Shown in pieces: positions 51,393-61,058 of a stretch of 62,498 bases of DNA (positions are counted from its first letter, which is position 1; each line of letters begins with the position of its first letter). The DNA comes from Alphaproteobacteria bacterium (lineage in GTDB: Bacteria > Pseudomonadota > Alphaproteobacteria > Micropepsales > Micropepsaceae), in assembly GCA_016124635.1 (NCBI GenBank), contig WGNJ01000010.1:1-62498 (forward strand). The letters are read 5' to 3'. The notes beneath the pieces are model-generated. The model was not told the origin of the DNA, made no database searches, and saw only the letters and a program-made list of their open reading frames with translations. Position numbers and translations under genes: made by a program.

Positions 51393-52657
51393 AACCCCGG
51401 CGCCTGGAACGTCGCAGCCGCTGGGCTTGCGACGACGAGCTGTCCATTCGGCGCGATCTCCATGACCGCGAGGCCCCGTTCCGTAAAGCCGTTCGGCAGG
51501 AAGCGGAAGATGCCGTCGATGCCGGAGAAACCGTTGGGATCCGAGATCGCCTCGCGGGTGAAGCGGTGTCCCGCCGAACCGCGCGACAACGTTGCTGCTA
51601 GCGCTACCGCGTCATAGGCGAGGCTGGCGATGCGCGGCGGCCTAGCGTTGTAGAGCTGTTGATAGCGCGTCGCGAAAGCCTGGCGTTGATCCTGCGGCGG
51701 CATCGAATACCAGCCGCCAATCAAAGACGCTTCCTTTGTCACCGCCGGATCGTCCCATAAGCCGGTGCCGAGCAACTTCACCTGGGACGCGTTCGGCGTC
51801 TTCACCAGCAAGATGGGGCCCATGCTTCGCAGCATCGCCCCGCCTTCGGGCAGAAAGATCGCGTCGAATCCGGTCTTGGCGATGGCATTGATCGCGGGCT
51901 CGAGCGCTTGCGGATTCGGCTGATAGGTCTGCACGGCGACGATTTGGCGGCCCGCCGACGTTACTGCCGCGCTGAACGCTTCTTCCGCCCGTTGCCCGTA
52001 AGGAGTGGCGGGAACCAAGGCGGCGAAGCGTTGCCGGCCTTGTGCAATCGCGTAGTCGACGACGCGAGTGACCTCGGTCTCGGGCAAGAAGCTCAACAGA
52101 AACACGCCGTCGCCGGCCACGGTCCGGTCCGTCGAAAATGCGATGACGGGCACGTTCTTGGCCCTCGCAACTGGTGAAACGCCGCGAACGTCCGCCGCGA
52201 GCAGCGGCCCCAGTATGAGTTCGGCGCCGCTATTGATCGCATCGTTGGCGGCCGCTGCGGCACCTTCAGGCGTGCCGTTCGTATCGCGCGGCAACAACAT
52301 CATCGTGCGCGAACCCATGTCGAACATCGCCATCTGTGCCGCGTTCAACAGCGACTGTGCGACGTAGCGCGCGTTCCGGTCGGGATGAGAAAACGGCAAC
52401 AGCAGCGCGACCTTCACCTGGCCCGAGTTGCCTTGGGTCCCCGGCGGCGCCTCGCCCGGCTGCGTGGGCGTGACCGCGACGGGTCGGGACCCCTGCGTTT
52501 CCGAGGTTCTGGGCGTCGGTTTGCTGCCGAAACTAAAGGTCTCGCAGGCCGACAGCGTCGCTCCCATCGCCACCACGAGCGCGATGGTCCACAATGTTTG
52601 CCAAAATGGGCGCGTGGCCCGAGCAGTGAGACGATGCGCAAACGGTCGGGTTGTCAC
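51389..52657 (-). CDS. LpoA/LppC-like penicillin-binding-protein activator lipoprotein
   Basis: A 422-residue lipoprotein: basic N-region and helix (TLWTIALVVAMGATLSAC, lipidated C38), a Pro-rich spacer, then a periplasmic-binding-protein type I fold (VKVALLLPFSHPDRNARYVAQSLLNAAQMAMFDMG, ELILGPLLAADVRGVSPVA, FLLSFLPETEVTRVVDYAIAQGRQRFAALVPATPYGQ, GFDAIFLPEGG). This is the C-terminal LpoA/YraM-type domain; alphaproteobacterial members lack the N-terminal TPR part of E. coli LpoA. GTG at 52657 has GGGGGA upstream; it sits 33 bases from the divergent rsmI, as lpoA does in E. coli. Confidence 0.88.
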   Translation of the reverse strand: MTTRPFAHRLTARATRPFWQTLWTIALVVAMGATLSACETFSFGSKPTPRTSETQGSRPVAVTPTQPGEAPPGTQGNSGQVKVALLLPFSHPDRNARYVAQSLLNAAQMAMFDMGSRTMMLLPRDTNGTPEGAAAAANDAINSGAELILGPLLAADVRGVSPVARAKNVPVIAFSTDRTVAGDGVFLLSFLPETEVTRVVDYAIAQGRQRFAALVPATPYGQRAEEAFSAAVTSAGRQIVAVQTYQPNPQALEPAINAIAKTGFDAIFLPEGGAMLRSMGPILLVKTPNASQVKLLGTGLWDDPAVTKEASLIGGWYSMPPQDQRQAFATRYQQLYNARPPRIASLAYDAVALAATLSRGSAGHRFTREAISDPNGFSGIDGIFRFLPNGFTERGLAVMEIAPNGQLVVASPAAATFQAPGF

Positions 52658-52690
52658 GGGCGTTTGTCCCCCAGGGCCGAAAGAGCGTGA

Positions 52691-53590
52691 ATGAGCAGGG
52701 AAAGCGAGACTAACGGGCGGATTCCGGGAAGTAAATCGCACCTGCCGCTCTCACCTGGCCTCTATCTGATTGCGACACCGATCGGCAATGCGCGCGACAT
52801 CACATTGCGTGCATTGGACGTATTGGCGGGCGCCGACGTCCTCTATGCGGAGGACACCCGCGTCACCGCGAAACTGCTAGCGCTGCACGGGCTCAGCCGG
52901 CCCCTCAAATCGTACCGGGAGCACAATGCGGCGCGAATCGAGCAGCACATTCTCGCGGAGTTGGCGAACGGCAAGGTTGTGGGAATGGTCAGCGACGCTG
53001 GGATGCCGTTGATTTCCGATCCTGGCGCACGGCTCGTCGAAGCCGCGATTGACGCAGGGCACCCTGTCACGACCGTCCCCGGGCCTTCGGCTGTCACAAC
53101 CGCCATCGCGCTTTCCGGATTGCCGAGCGCACAATTCAGTTTTGTGGGTTTCCTGTCCGCCAAACCCAACGAGCGCAGACGCGAGATTTCCAAGTTCGGC
53201 CACGTTCCAACCACACTTGTGTTCTTTGAATCCCCGAACCGACTGGCCGCGACCCTCGCCGATCTGGCGAGTCTCTTGGGGAACAGGCAAGCCGCCGTGG
53301 CACGTGAGCTGACGAAGCTGCATGAAGAGGTGCGTCGCGCACCCCTTGCAGATCTTGCCGCGCATTACGCGCATGCGGGCGCGCCGAAGGGGGAAGTTGT
53401 CGTCGTTGTTGGCCCGCCGGACGAGGCGGAACCCGCGCACGACAATGCCGCGCTCGATCGCCGCATCCTCGAGGAACTGACGCGCCACCCGGTGAAAGAA
53501 GCGGCCGCGATCGTCGCAGGCCAACTGGGCTTGCCGCGCCGGACCGTCTACGCCCGTGCCCTAGAGCTCAAGTCCGAGCGCTCGGACTGA
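52691..53590 (+). CDS. rsmI: 16S rRNA (cytidine1402-2'-O)-methyltransferase RsmI
   Basis: A 299-residue SPOUT-unrelated tetrapyrrole-methylase-fold enzyme that 2'-O-methylates C1402 of 16S rRNA. LYLIATPIGNARDITLRALDVL, YAEDTRVTAKLL, GMVSDAGMPLISDPGARLV, VPGPSAVTTAIALSGLP and VFFESPNRLAATL are family blocks. The C-terminal part (KEAAAIVAGQLGLPRRTVYARALELK) is a helix-turn-helix-like extension found in RsmI. Overlaps yraN by one base. Confidence 0.97.
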   Translation: MSRESETNGRIPGSKSHLPLSPGLYLIATPIGNARDITLRALDVLAGADVLYAEDTRVTAKLLALHGLSRPLKSYREHNAARIEQHILAELANGKVVGMVSDAGMPLISDPGARLVEAAIDAGHPVTTVPGPSAVTTAIALSGLPSAQFSFVGFLSAKPNERRREISKFGHVPTTLVFFESPNRLAATLADLASLLGNRQAAVARELTKLHEEVRRAPLADLAAHYAHAGAPKGEVVVVVGPPDEAEPAHDNAALDRRILEELTRHPVKEAAAIVAGQLGLPRRTVYARALELKSERSD

Positions 53591-53970
53591 TGGCACTGCG
53601 CCACCACCAAGCCCTCGCCCGCGGCCGCGCCGCCGAGTGGGCGGCGGCATTGCTGCTCATCGCCAAAGGTTACAGGATTCTGGCGCGTAGCTTTCGGGTT
53701 TCCGGTGGAGAACTCGACATCGTGGCCCTAACACCACCCTGGCAAACGCGCATGGTGGTCTTTGTCGAAGTGCGTGCGCGCGGCACAATGGAGGCGGCCG
53801 CCGAATCAGTTAGCGCCGCCAAGCGTGACCGCGTTGCTTGGGCCGCTCGCCAATTCTGCGCACGGCGCCGGAAACTGACGGAGATACCCTGGCGCTTCGA
53901 CTTGATACTTGTGGCGCCAGGGCGCTGGCCGCGGCACGTGGCCGACGTTTGGTCGCCCACTCCGCGTTGA
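53590..53970 (+). CDS. yraN: YraN family (UPF0102) endonuclease-fold protein
   Basis: A 126-residue protein with a restriction-endonuclease-like fold. RGRAAEWAAALLLIAKGYRILARSFRVSGGELDIVALTPPWQTRMVVFVEVRARG contains the E-x(n)-E-L-D-I-V...F-V-E-V-R/K pattern of the family. Function unknown; a conserved neighbour of rsmI and often linked with recombination or repair. Nine bases separate it from the BON lipoprotein. Confidence 0.94.
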   Translation: MALRHHQALARGRAAEWAAALLLIAKGYRILARSFRVSGGELDIVALTPPWQTRMVVFVEVRARGTMEAAAESVSAAKRDRVAWAARQFCARRRKLTEIPWRFDLILVAPGRWPRHVADVWSPTPR

Positions 53971-53979
53971 GGAGGCGAA

Positions 53980-54636
53980 ATGTCTATTCGATCGATTTCA
54001 CGAATTCTTGCCGTCGCGCTTGCGCCCCTGTTCCTCTCGGCTTGCGTCGGCATCTCGCTTGATCCCGAAGAGCGTTCCTTCTCCAGCGCGGTCGACGATT
54101 TCGACACACGCACGGAACTGAACGCGAAGCTGCTCGCCGAGGACCCGAGGATCTACACCAACGTTTCGACGAGCGTGATCGAGGGCCGCGTACATCTTTC
54201 CGGCACTGTGTTGACCGACGAGCAGCGCCGTCGCGTCACCCAGCTCGCCTGGTCGACCGCCGGCGTCACGGAGGTCGTGAACGATATCGAAGTGACGGAC
54301 GAAACTTCGGGCATCGTCGCCACCGCGCGCGACCGCTGGATCAACACCAAGATCCGCGCCCGCATCTTGGCCGACACCTCAATTCACGACGTCAACTATA
54401 CGATCGACACGCAGAACCGCGTTGTCTTCATCATGGGCATCGCGCAGGATCGCGGCGAGCTCGATCGCGTTTTGGATCATGCCCGAGCCATCGACGGCGT
54501 CGAGCGCGTCGTGAACTACGTCGTTCTGAAGGACGATCCGCGGCGCTTCACGGAGCCGCCGGCGCAATACGGTCATCCGACGGAACCTGAAGCGCCGCCT
54601 GATGCAGAGCCGCCGCCGACCACGGCGGCCCGATGA
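53980..54636 (+). CDS. Dual BON-domain lipoprotein (DolP/OsmY-like)
   Basis: A 218-residue lipoprotein (LFLSAC, C22) with two BON domains: about 45-105 (INVSTSV-like NVSTSVIEGRVHLSGTVLTDEQRRRV) and 110-185 (WINTKIRARILADTSIHDVNYTIDTQNRVVFIMGIAQ). A Pro/Glu-rich tail follows. This is the layout of E. coli DolP (YraP), an outer-membrane integrity factor encoded in the same rsmI-yraN neighbourhood. GGAGG before the ATG. Confidence 0.9.
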   Translation: MSIRSISRILAVALAPLFLSACVGISLDPEERSFSSAVDDFDTRTELNAKLLAEDPRIYTNVSTSVIEGRVHLSGTVLTDEQRRRVTQLAWSTAGVTEVVNDIEVTDETSGIVATARDRWINTKIRARILADTSIHDVNYTIDTQNRVVFIMGIAQDRGELDRVLDHARAIDGVERVVNYVVLKDDPRRFTEPPAQYGHPTEPEAPPDAEPPPTTAAR

Positions 54637-54644
54637 GTGGATGA

Positions 54645-55475
54645 ATGGACAAGCCGGAAGATCTCCTGAAGCAGCTTGCCGCCGCAGGCGCGCTTGCCGA
54701 TGACGATCTTCCGCTCGGCGAGACGGCGCTGATCCTTGCCGCGCTCGATCATCGCGGGGTCGAGCTCGCGCCCTATCGCGATCATCTCGCAAAGCTTGCC
54801 GAGGACGCGGGCGGCGCTCTGTCTTCGCTGCGTCGGGGCATGACGGAAGTCGACGCCGTGACGCGCGCCCTTGCGGATACGATCGCCGTGCGCCACCGCT
54901 ATGTCGGCGACCAATCGACCTTCGACGATCCGCAGAACGCCGACCTCATCCGCGTGATGGATCGCCGCCGTGGTCTGCCCGTTTCCTTGGGTATCCTCTA
55001 TCTCGAAACGGCGACGCGTTTGGGCGCGCGGGCGAAGGGCTTGAACACGCCTGGCCATTTCCTCCTTGCGATCGGCCAAGATGAGCACGCCAGGATCATC
55101 GATCCGTTCAACGCTGGCGTGGCGCTGAGGCGTGAGGATTTGCGCCCGCCGCCGCCGATCCCGCATGGCGAGCCGGACGAATACGAGCCCGTGAGCCCCC
55201 GCGACGTGATATTGCGTCTCTTGAACAACATCCGCACGCGCGCGCTTGCTGGCCAGGATTTAGTCCGTAGCCTGACGATCCTTGAGCGCATGGTTCTCGT
55301 GGCGCCGCGTCGCGCCGAGCTTTGGCTCGATCTGTCGAACACGAACCGCGAGGTCGGCAAGCTCAAAGGTGCCATCGTCGCCGCCGAAAGCTGCCTGAGG
55401 CTCGCCGGCGACGAGAGCACCATCGGCCGCGAGGCAGCATTCGCCTTGTTGTCACTGAAGCGCATGGTGAACTAG
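54645..55475 (+). CDS. SirB1/transglutaminase-like family protein
   Basis: A 276-residue UPF0162/SirB1 protein: a transglutaminase-like core ([58 protein letters not shown]) and a C-terminal TPR-like helical part ([44 protein letters not shown]). The usual catalytic Cys of transglutaminases is not evident, as in most SirB1 proteins. Biochemical role unknown. Nine bases after the BON gene. Confidence 0.9.
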   Translation: MDKPEDLLKQLAAAGALADDDLPLGETALILAALDHRGVELAPYRDHLAKLAEDAGGALSSLRRGMTEVDAVTRALADTIAVRHRYVGDQSTFDDPQNADLIRVMDRRRGLPVSLGILYLETATRLGARAKGLNTPGHFLLAIGQDEHARIIDPFNAGVALRREDLRPPPPIPHGEPDEYEPVSPRDVILRLLNNIRTRALAGQDLVRSLTILERMVLVAPRRAELWLDLSNTNREVGKLKGAIVAAESCLRLAGDESTIGREAAFALLSLKRMVN

Positions 55476-55545
55476 CGCCGCGGTTGTGCGTCTGCGACCG
55501 CCAAGGCTAAAGTGCGTCGACCTCAACTCGCGCCGGAATTCGCCG

Positions 55546-56499
55546 ATGTCCCTCACCGTTGCTATCCAGATGGATCCCATCGAGCGGATCGACATCGGCG
55601 GCGACTCGACCTTTGCCTTGGCCCTTGAAGCGCAAATGCGCGGCCACAAGCTTTGGTACTATTTGCCGAAGCATCTGATTCAGCGCGACGGCAAGATTTC
55701 GACGCGCGCGCAAAAGCTCGCGGTTCGCGAGGAACGCGGCAATCATTTCACGCTTGGCGACGAGCAGCCGCTCGATTTGAGCAGCGTCGATGTTGTGTTG
55801 CTGCGCCAGGATCCGCCGTTCGACATGGCCTACATCACGACGACGCACATGCTTGAGCGTCTGCCCAAGCGCGTGCTCGTCGTCAACGATCCTTATTGGG
55901 TCCGCAACTCGCCGGAGAAGATCTTCGTTACCGAATTTCCGGATTTGATGCCGCCGACCCTGATTTCCAGCGATCCGAAGGCGATCCGCGCTTTCCGCGA
56001 CGAGTTCAAGGACATCATCGTCAAGCCGCTCTACGGCAACGGCGGCCACGGCGTCTTCCGCGTGCGCGAAGAGGACGAGAACCTCAACGCCATCATCGAG
56101 TTCTTCGCGGTCTTCGTGCGCGAGCCCTTGATGGCGCAGCGCTACGTGCCGCAAGTTCGCCAGGGCGACAAGCGCATCATCCTCGTCGACGGCGAGTTCG
56201 CCGGTGCGATCAATCGCGTTCCGGCCAAGGGCGAGGCGCGCTCCAACATGCATGTCGGCGGCCGTCCCGAGAAGGCCGCGCTCACCGCGCGCGAGCAGGA
56301 GATCTGCCGCCGCATCGGACCGGAGCTCAGAAAACGCGGCTTGATCTTCACCGGCATCGACGTGATCGGCGATTACATCACCGAGATCAACGTGACCTCG
56401 CCGACAGGGATTTGGGAGATCCGCCGCTTCGACGGCACAGACACGGCGGCGCTGATCTGGAATGCGATCGAGGCACGGGTGCGCGAGCGTCGTACGTAA
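55546..56499 (+). CDS. gshB: Glutathione synthetase
   Basis: A 317-residue ATP-grasp ligase that adds glycine to gamma-glutamylcysteine. [29 protein letters not shown] is the family N-terminus. [87 protein letters not shown] and [18 protein letters not shown] cover the ATP and metal sites. Length normal. The ATG at 55546 is fixed by the conserved start. Confidence 0.98.
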   Translation: MSLTVAIQMDPIERIDIGGDSTFALALEAQMRGHKLWYYLPKHLIQRDGKISTRAQKLAVREERGNHFTLGDEQPLDLSSVDVVLLRQDPPFDMAYITTTHMLERLPKRVLVVNDPYWVRNSPEKIFVTEFPDLMPPTLISSDPKAIRAFRDEFKDIIVKPLYGNGGHGVFRVREEDENLNAIIEFFAVFVREPLMAQRYVPQVRQGDKRIILVDGEFAGAINRVPAKGEARSNMHVGGRPEKAALTAREQEICRRIGPELRKRGLIFTGIDVIGDYITEINVTSPTGIWEIRRFDGTDTAALIWNAIEARVRERRT

Positions 56500-56511
56500 G
56501 GATTGCGCCTG

Positions 56512-58365
56512 ATGGCGAATGGAGCGGATGCACCGAATTCAACCGAAGCAGCGCTCGCGCACGGCCTGCAGCAAGGATTGAGTCTTCAGCGCTCCGGCCG
56601 GCATGCCGACGCCGAACGTCTTTACCGCACGCTGGCGCAAAGCTTCCCGACGCATCCCGACGTGCTGCAACTCCTTGGCCTCGCGTTGAAAGCGCAGGGC
56701 AAACTTGCCGAAGCCGAGGATCACCTTCGCCGCTCGCTCGGCGCCAATCGCGCGCAGCCTCACGTTTGGAACAACCTCGGCAACCTGTTGTCGTCGCAGC
56801 GCCGCGCTGCCGAGGCGGTCCTCGCCTATCGCGAGGCAATCGCGCTCAACGCGAATTATGCCGAAGCCTGGATCGGTCTTGGCGAGGCGTTGATGGATAC
56901 CGGCGATCTCGACGCCGCCGAGGATGCGTATCAGAGGGCTCGCACGTTGGAGCCGCAACGAGCTGCGGCGCAGATCGGTCTCGCGGCCGTTGCCGCAAAG
57001 CGCGAGGACGAGCAAACGACCGACAAGCTTTTGCGCCAAGTTCTCGCCCGCGATCCGAACAATGCGATCGCGCTTCACAATCTCGGCGTCAGCCTGGCGC
57101 GGCGCGGTTTGGCGTCTGAGGCTGCGGGCTTGACCGAGCGCGCGATCGCGCTTCGCCCCGGCCGCCCGGACATGCTGTCGAGCCACGCTTTTGCGCTGCA
57201 GCTCAAGGGTAAGCTCGACGCCGCCGCGGCGCTCTATCGTCAAGCGCTCGCGCGCGATCCGCTCTACGTCGCCGCCCATGAGAACCTGTCGCGATTGTTG
57301 TGGGCGCAGGGCAAGCACGAAGTCTTCACCGCCGATCTCGACGCCGCCATCGCGCGCCATCCGAATTCGACGGCCTTGCTGTTGACCAGAGGAAGCTTGC
57401 TGGGCTTTGCGGAGCGCTTTGCCGACGCGCGCGAAGCCTTTGCGCGCGCGCTCAGGATCGAGCCCGACAACGCCGCCGCGCACGATGGCTACGCGCGCAT
57501 GTCGGCCGAGTTCGGCGACGACAAACAGGCGGTGGAACATCACGCGAGAGCCGTCTCACTGGCGCCGTCCGCATCGACGCCGCGCGCGAACTACGGCCAC
57601 ACGCTGCTTCGCTTCGGCGAAGTCGAAGCCGCGGTCAAAATGCTGGACAGCGCCGTCGAGCGCGATCCGGCCGATCAAAGCGCGCTCGGCATTTTGACGC
57701 TGGCGCTGCGCGCGGCGAACGATCCGCGCGAATTTTGGCTTGCGGACTACGAGCGGTTCGCGCGGCCTGTTGAAGTGCCCGTGCCGCGCGGCTATGCCGA
57801 CATGAAGACCTTCAACGCCGAGCTGAACCGTACGCTCGACGCGCTGCACGACACCGAGGTCGAGCCCATCGATCAAACGCTGCGCAAGGGCACGCAGACC
57901 CTAGGGTCGCTCTTCGACCGCCGCATCGAGGTCGTCGATCGTCTGCGCGAACGGTTGGACGAGGTCATTCGCGACTACATCGCTTCGCTGCCCGACGACG
58001 ACAAGCATCCCTTCTTGCGCCGCAAGGCCAAGGCGTTCCGCTATCGCACGTCGTGGTCGTCGCGCCTGAGGGATTCCGGCTTCCATACGACCCACGTCCA
58101 TCCCAAGGGCTGGATCTCGAGCGCCTATTACATTGCGTTGCCTGATGAAGTCGGCGACCGCGAGCGCAAGCAAGGCTGGTTCACGCTCGGCGATCCGCCG
58201 TTCGACCTGCGCTGGAACGATCCCGTCCGTCGCTACATCCAGCCGCACGAAGGTTCGCTGGTTCTGTTCCCGTCTTATTTTTATCACGGCACCGTGCCGT
58301 TCCACTCGCGCACCAACCGCACGACGATCGCCTTCGACGTCGTACCGGTCTCCCCGCGCCGATAG
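56512..58365 (+). CDS. TPR protein fused to a 2OG-Fe(II) oxygenase domain
   Basis: A 617-residue cytosolic fusion. Residues about 10-400 are ten or more tetratricopeptide repeats (LGNLLSSQRRAAEAVLAYREAIALNANYAEAW; LGVSLARRGLASEAAGLTERAIALRP). Residues about 520-615 match the putative 2OG-Fe(II) oxygenase family PF13759-type: HTTHVHPKGWISSAYYIALP, WFTLGDPPFDL, VLFPSYFYHGTVPF and TNRTTIAFDVVP, giving candidate iron-binding histidines and a 2-oxoglutarate-binding Arg. The substrate is likely a protein or small molecule held by the TPR part; unknown. AAGGA precedes the ATG at 56512. Confidence 0.85.
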   Translation: MANGADAPNSTEAALAHGLQQGLSLQRSGRHADAERLYRTLAQSFPTHPDVLQLLGLALKAQGKLAEAEDHLRRSLGANRAQPHVWNNLGNLLSSQRRAAEAVLAYREAIALNANYAEAWIGLGEALMDTGDLDAAEDAYQRARTLEPQRAAAQIGLAAVAAKREDEQTTDKLLRQVLARDPNNAIALHNLGVSLARRGLASEAAGLTERAIALRPGRPDMLSSHAFALQLKGKLDAAAALYRQALARDPLYVAAHENLSRLLWAQGKHEVFTADLDAAIARHPNSTALLLTRGSLLGFAERFADAREAFARALRIEPDNAAAHDGYARMSAEFGDDKQAVEHHARAVSLAPSASTPRANYGHTLLRFGEVEAAVKMLDSAVERDPADQSALGILTLALRAANDPREFWLADYERFARPVEVPVPRGYADMKTFNAELNRTLDALHDTEVEPIDQTLRKGTQTLGSLFDRRIEVVDRLRERLDEVIRDYIASLPDDDKHPFLRRKAKAFRYRTSWSSRLRDSGFHTTHVHPKGWISSAYYIALPDEVGDRERKQGWFTLGDPPFDLRWNDPVRRYIQPHEGSLVLFPSYFYHGTVPFHSRTNRTTIAFDVVPVSPRR

Positions 58366-58508
58366 CGCGAGATAACACGGTCGCATCCTAGCGAACCGAG
58401 CGAACCAATGACGGCTTGAATTGTAACGCCGTATCTCGACGCGCGCTCCCGCCCACCTTTCGCCCGATTTGACCGGCCCAGTTGATGCGCTGGGAGCTGG
58501 TCGATCGC

Positions 58509-60023
58509 ATGAGCGTTGCGCACATCTACACCGTCGCTTTCGCGGGCATCGAGGCGCGCGAAGTCGATGTCCAAGTTCATATGGTGCCGGCCGGCCAGCA
58601 TTCGTTTACGGTCGTCGGCCTTGCCGACAAGGCGGTGGGCGAGAGCCGTGAGCGTGTGCGCGCGGCGCTCAACGCCATCGGCCTCGCGCTTCCCATTCAG
58701 CGCATTACCGTCAATCTCGCACCCGCCGATCTGCCGAAGGAGGGCAGCCACTACGATCTCCCGATTGCGCTCGGGCTCCTGGCCGCCATGGGCGTCGTGC
58801 CGCTCAGCGAGATGGCGAGCTACGTGGCGCTCGGCGAACTCTCGCTCGATGGCGCGATCGTGCCCGTGGCCGGCGTGTTGCCGGCGGCGATCCAGGCGCT
58901 CGAGGTCGACAAAGGATTCATTTGCCCGGCGGCGTCGGGGCCTGAGGCTGCTTGGGCGGGCGGCCTGCAAATCGTCGCGGCGCCGAATCTGATCGCGCTC
59001 ATCAATCATCTGAAAGGTGTGCAGGTGCTTGCCGCGCCTACGGCGAAGCTCGCTGACGAAAGCGCGAACGTTCCCGACCTGCGCGACGTCAAAGGCCAGG
59101 AGACGGCGAAGCGCGCGCTCGAAGTGGCGGCCGCCGGCGGTCACAACATGCTGATGATCGGCCCGCCCGGCGCCGGCAAATCGATGCTCGCCGCGCGGCT
59201 GCCCGGATTGTTGCCGCCGCTAGACGCGCGCGAGGCGCTCGAAGTGTCGATGGTGCAAAGCCTCGCGGGCGAATTGAAGAACGGCGCCATCGGACGCCGC
59301 CGTCCGTTTCGCGCGCCGCATCATTCGGCGAGCATGGCAGCGATGGTCGGCGGCGGCATCCGCGCCAAGCCCGGCGAAGTTTCGCTGGCCCATCTCGGCG
59401 TGCTCTTCCTCGACGAGCTGCCCGAGTTTCAACGCGCGGTGCTCGACTCGCTGCGCCAACCGCTCGAGACCGGCGAGACATTGGTTGCTCGCGCCAATGC
59501 TCACGTGCGTTACCCCAGCCGCGTGCAGCTCGTCGCCGCGATGAACCCGTGCCGTTGCGGCCACCTTGCCGACGCGGGGCAAGCATGTTCGCGCGCGCCC
59601 AAATGCGCCGGCGATTATCAAGCGCGTCTTTCCGGCCCGCTTCTCGACCGCATCGATCTGCACGTCGAGGTCAGCGCCGTCAGCGCGCAGGACCTGACGC
59701 TGCCGCCGCCGTCCGAAGGCACCGCCGAGGTTGCGGCCCGCGTCGCGACCGCGCGCGAAATCCAGCGCGCACGTTATGAGCGCGAAGGTATCCGCACCAA
59801 CGCCGAGGCCGACGGCGAATTCTTAGAGGACGTCGCACACCCGACGAACGACGGTCTCGCGCTCCTCGCCAAGGCCGTCGATGCGCTGAAGCTCTCGGCG
59901 CGCGGCTACCATCGCGTCCTGCGCGTCGCCCGCACGCTTGCCGATCTCGAAGCGACCGCCGTCGTCACGCGCGCTCACATCGCCGAGGCCTTGAGTTACC
60001 GCCGGCTGCAATCGGCGTTCTGA
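58509..60023 (+). CDS. comM: ComM/YifB family Mg-chelatase-like AAA ATPase
   Basis: A 504-residue protein: N-terminal ChlI/Lon-protease-like domain (TVAFAGIEAREVDVQVH, FTVVGLADKAVGESRERVRAAL), AAA+ core with Walker A GPPGAGKS, Walker B GVLFLDELPEF and arginine-rich sensor regions, and a C-terminal helical domain (LSARGYHRVLRVARTLADLE). A cysteine set (NPCRCG, then CSRAPKC) is family-typical. ComM homologues drive branch migration in natural transformation; whether that applies here is unknown. The ATG at 58509 matches homologues better than the one nine codons upstream. Confidence 0.95.
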   Translation: MSVAHIYTVAFAGIEAREVDVQVHMVPAGQHSFTVVGLADKAVGESRERVRAALNAIGLALPIQRITVNLAPADLPKEGSHYDLPIALGLLAAMGVVPLSEMASYVALGELSLDGAIVPVAGVLPAAIQALEVDKGFICPAASGPEAAWAGGLQIVAAPNLIALINHLKGVQVLAAPTAKLADESANVPDLRDVKGQETAKRALEVAAAGGHNMLMIGPPGAGKSMLAARLPGLLPPLDAREALEVSMVQSLAGELKNGAIGRRRPFRAPHHSASMAAMVGGGIRAKPGEVSLAHLGVLFLDELPEFQRAVLDSLRQPLETGETLVARANAHVRYPSRVQLVAAMNPCRCGHLADAGQACSRAPKCAGDYQARLSGPLLDRIDLHVEVSAVSAQDLTLPPPSEGTAEVAARVATAREIQRARYEREGIRTNAEADGEFLEDVAHPTNDGLALLAKAVDALKLSARGYHRVLRVARTLADLEATAVVTRAHIAEALSYRRLQSAF

Positions 60024-60087
60024 CGACGGCGGCTTTGGCGCTGCTTGCGCAGTCTAAGGCGGCGCCGGCCGAGCGTTTCCCTGCATC

Positions 60088-60915
60088 TTAATCGTTGATT
60101 CCGGGGCGGCCGAAAACGAGCACGTCTTGATGGTCATCCCAGGCGCGCTCGGCGTAGCTCAAGATGCGAATTTCTTCGCGCGGCTCAAGGGCGCGCATCA
60201 CCCAATGCGGCCGCACCAGCGTGACGCCGTAGCGCGCCTGTGCACTGAAAACTGCGCGAAACGATGGTTCGTAGTCGACATAGCCGAAGCCGCGCCACCG
60301 CACTGCCCGTTGCGCTCGCGCGTAAAGGCGATCAGCGAGATATTTCCATTTGTTCCGTTGTATGTGGTCCGAGTATCGCCCCTGAAAGGTAACCAACGCG
60401 ATGCCCCGTGGACTCAACGAACGCGCGATCAACCGCAACGCCGCCTCGACCTCTTTCTGGGGCAGATGCGTCAGCAGCGAACCGCAGAAGATGAGGTCGA
60501 AAGATCCTTCGAATGAAAGATCGTCTAGGTGCTCGCGGGAAAGATATGGCACAGCGGCAAATCGCTGGGCGCAGAACGCGATGTGGCTCTCATAAAGGTC
60601 GCAGGCGACGATCTCGCTGTGCGGGAAGAAGGCGCGCAAATGCCGCGTCACGCGGCCGGAGCCACTGGGAAAGTCCAAAATGCGCGATGGCGGTGACCGA
60701 TTATTGGCGATCAAGTTCTGAACGATCAAGCGAAGTGCATCGGCGCCGACCCGAAAATAGTGTTCCTGGCGCCAGGCTTCCGAGCCCGCAAATTCTTTGT
60801 CCGCTGGATCCAGCGCCTTGTCGACGCCGCTTGCGCGATAAGCCTCGTATGCTCCGCGATAGGCCGCCTCCAGGTCGAAATGCAAATCCAGTGTCGTGTG
60901 AGCGTCGGTCGTCAT
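60088..60915 (-). CDS. Class I SAM-dependent methyltransferase of unknown substrate
   Basis: A 275-residue Rossmann-fold methyltransferase. Motif I is ILDFPSGSGRVTRHLRAFF, followed by IVACDLYESHIAFCAQRF, FDLIFCGSLLTHLPQKEVEAALRLIARSLSPRGIALVTFQG (motifs IV-VI). The remainder (FGYVDYEPSFRAVFSAQARYGVTLVRPHWVMRAL) resembles methyltransferases found near sugar- or polyketide-type gene sets, but no such genes are here. The ATG at 60915 has AGGG upstream; another ATG at 60960 is possible. The same frame stays open far upstream through ctaG, which is not coding. Confidence 0.82.
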   Translation of the reverse strand: MTTDAHTTLDLHFDLEAAYRGAYEAYRASGVDKALDPADKEFAGSEAWRQEHYFRVGADALRLIVQNLIANNRSPPSRILDFPSGSGRVTRHLRAFFPHSEIVACDLYESHIAFCAQRFAAVPYLSREHLDDLSFEGSFDLIFCGSLLTHLPQKEVEAALRLIARSLSPRGIALVTFQGRYSDHIQRNKWKYLADRLYARAQRAVRWRGFGYVDYEPSFRAVFSAQARYGVTLVRPHWVMRALEPREEIRILSYAERAWDDHQDVLVFGRPGIND

Positions 60916-61058
60916 TGCACCCTGTTCGAGCGGTTCCAAGCGTGTCGGCTCGTTTAGCATGACGGGAGTCGTGCCGCTCGAAGTAACAGCAGGCGCGTTA
61001 CCGCATTCGCACACTTGATCGGGGTGCTTCGAAACGAAATGAATGAAGGCCGCCGCTG

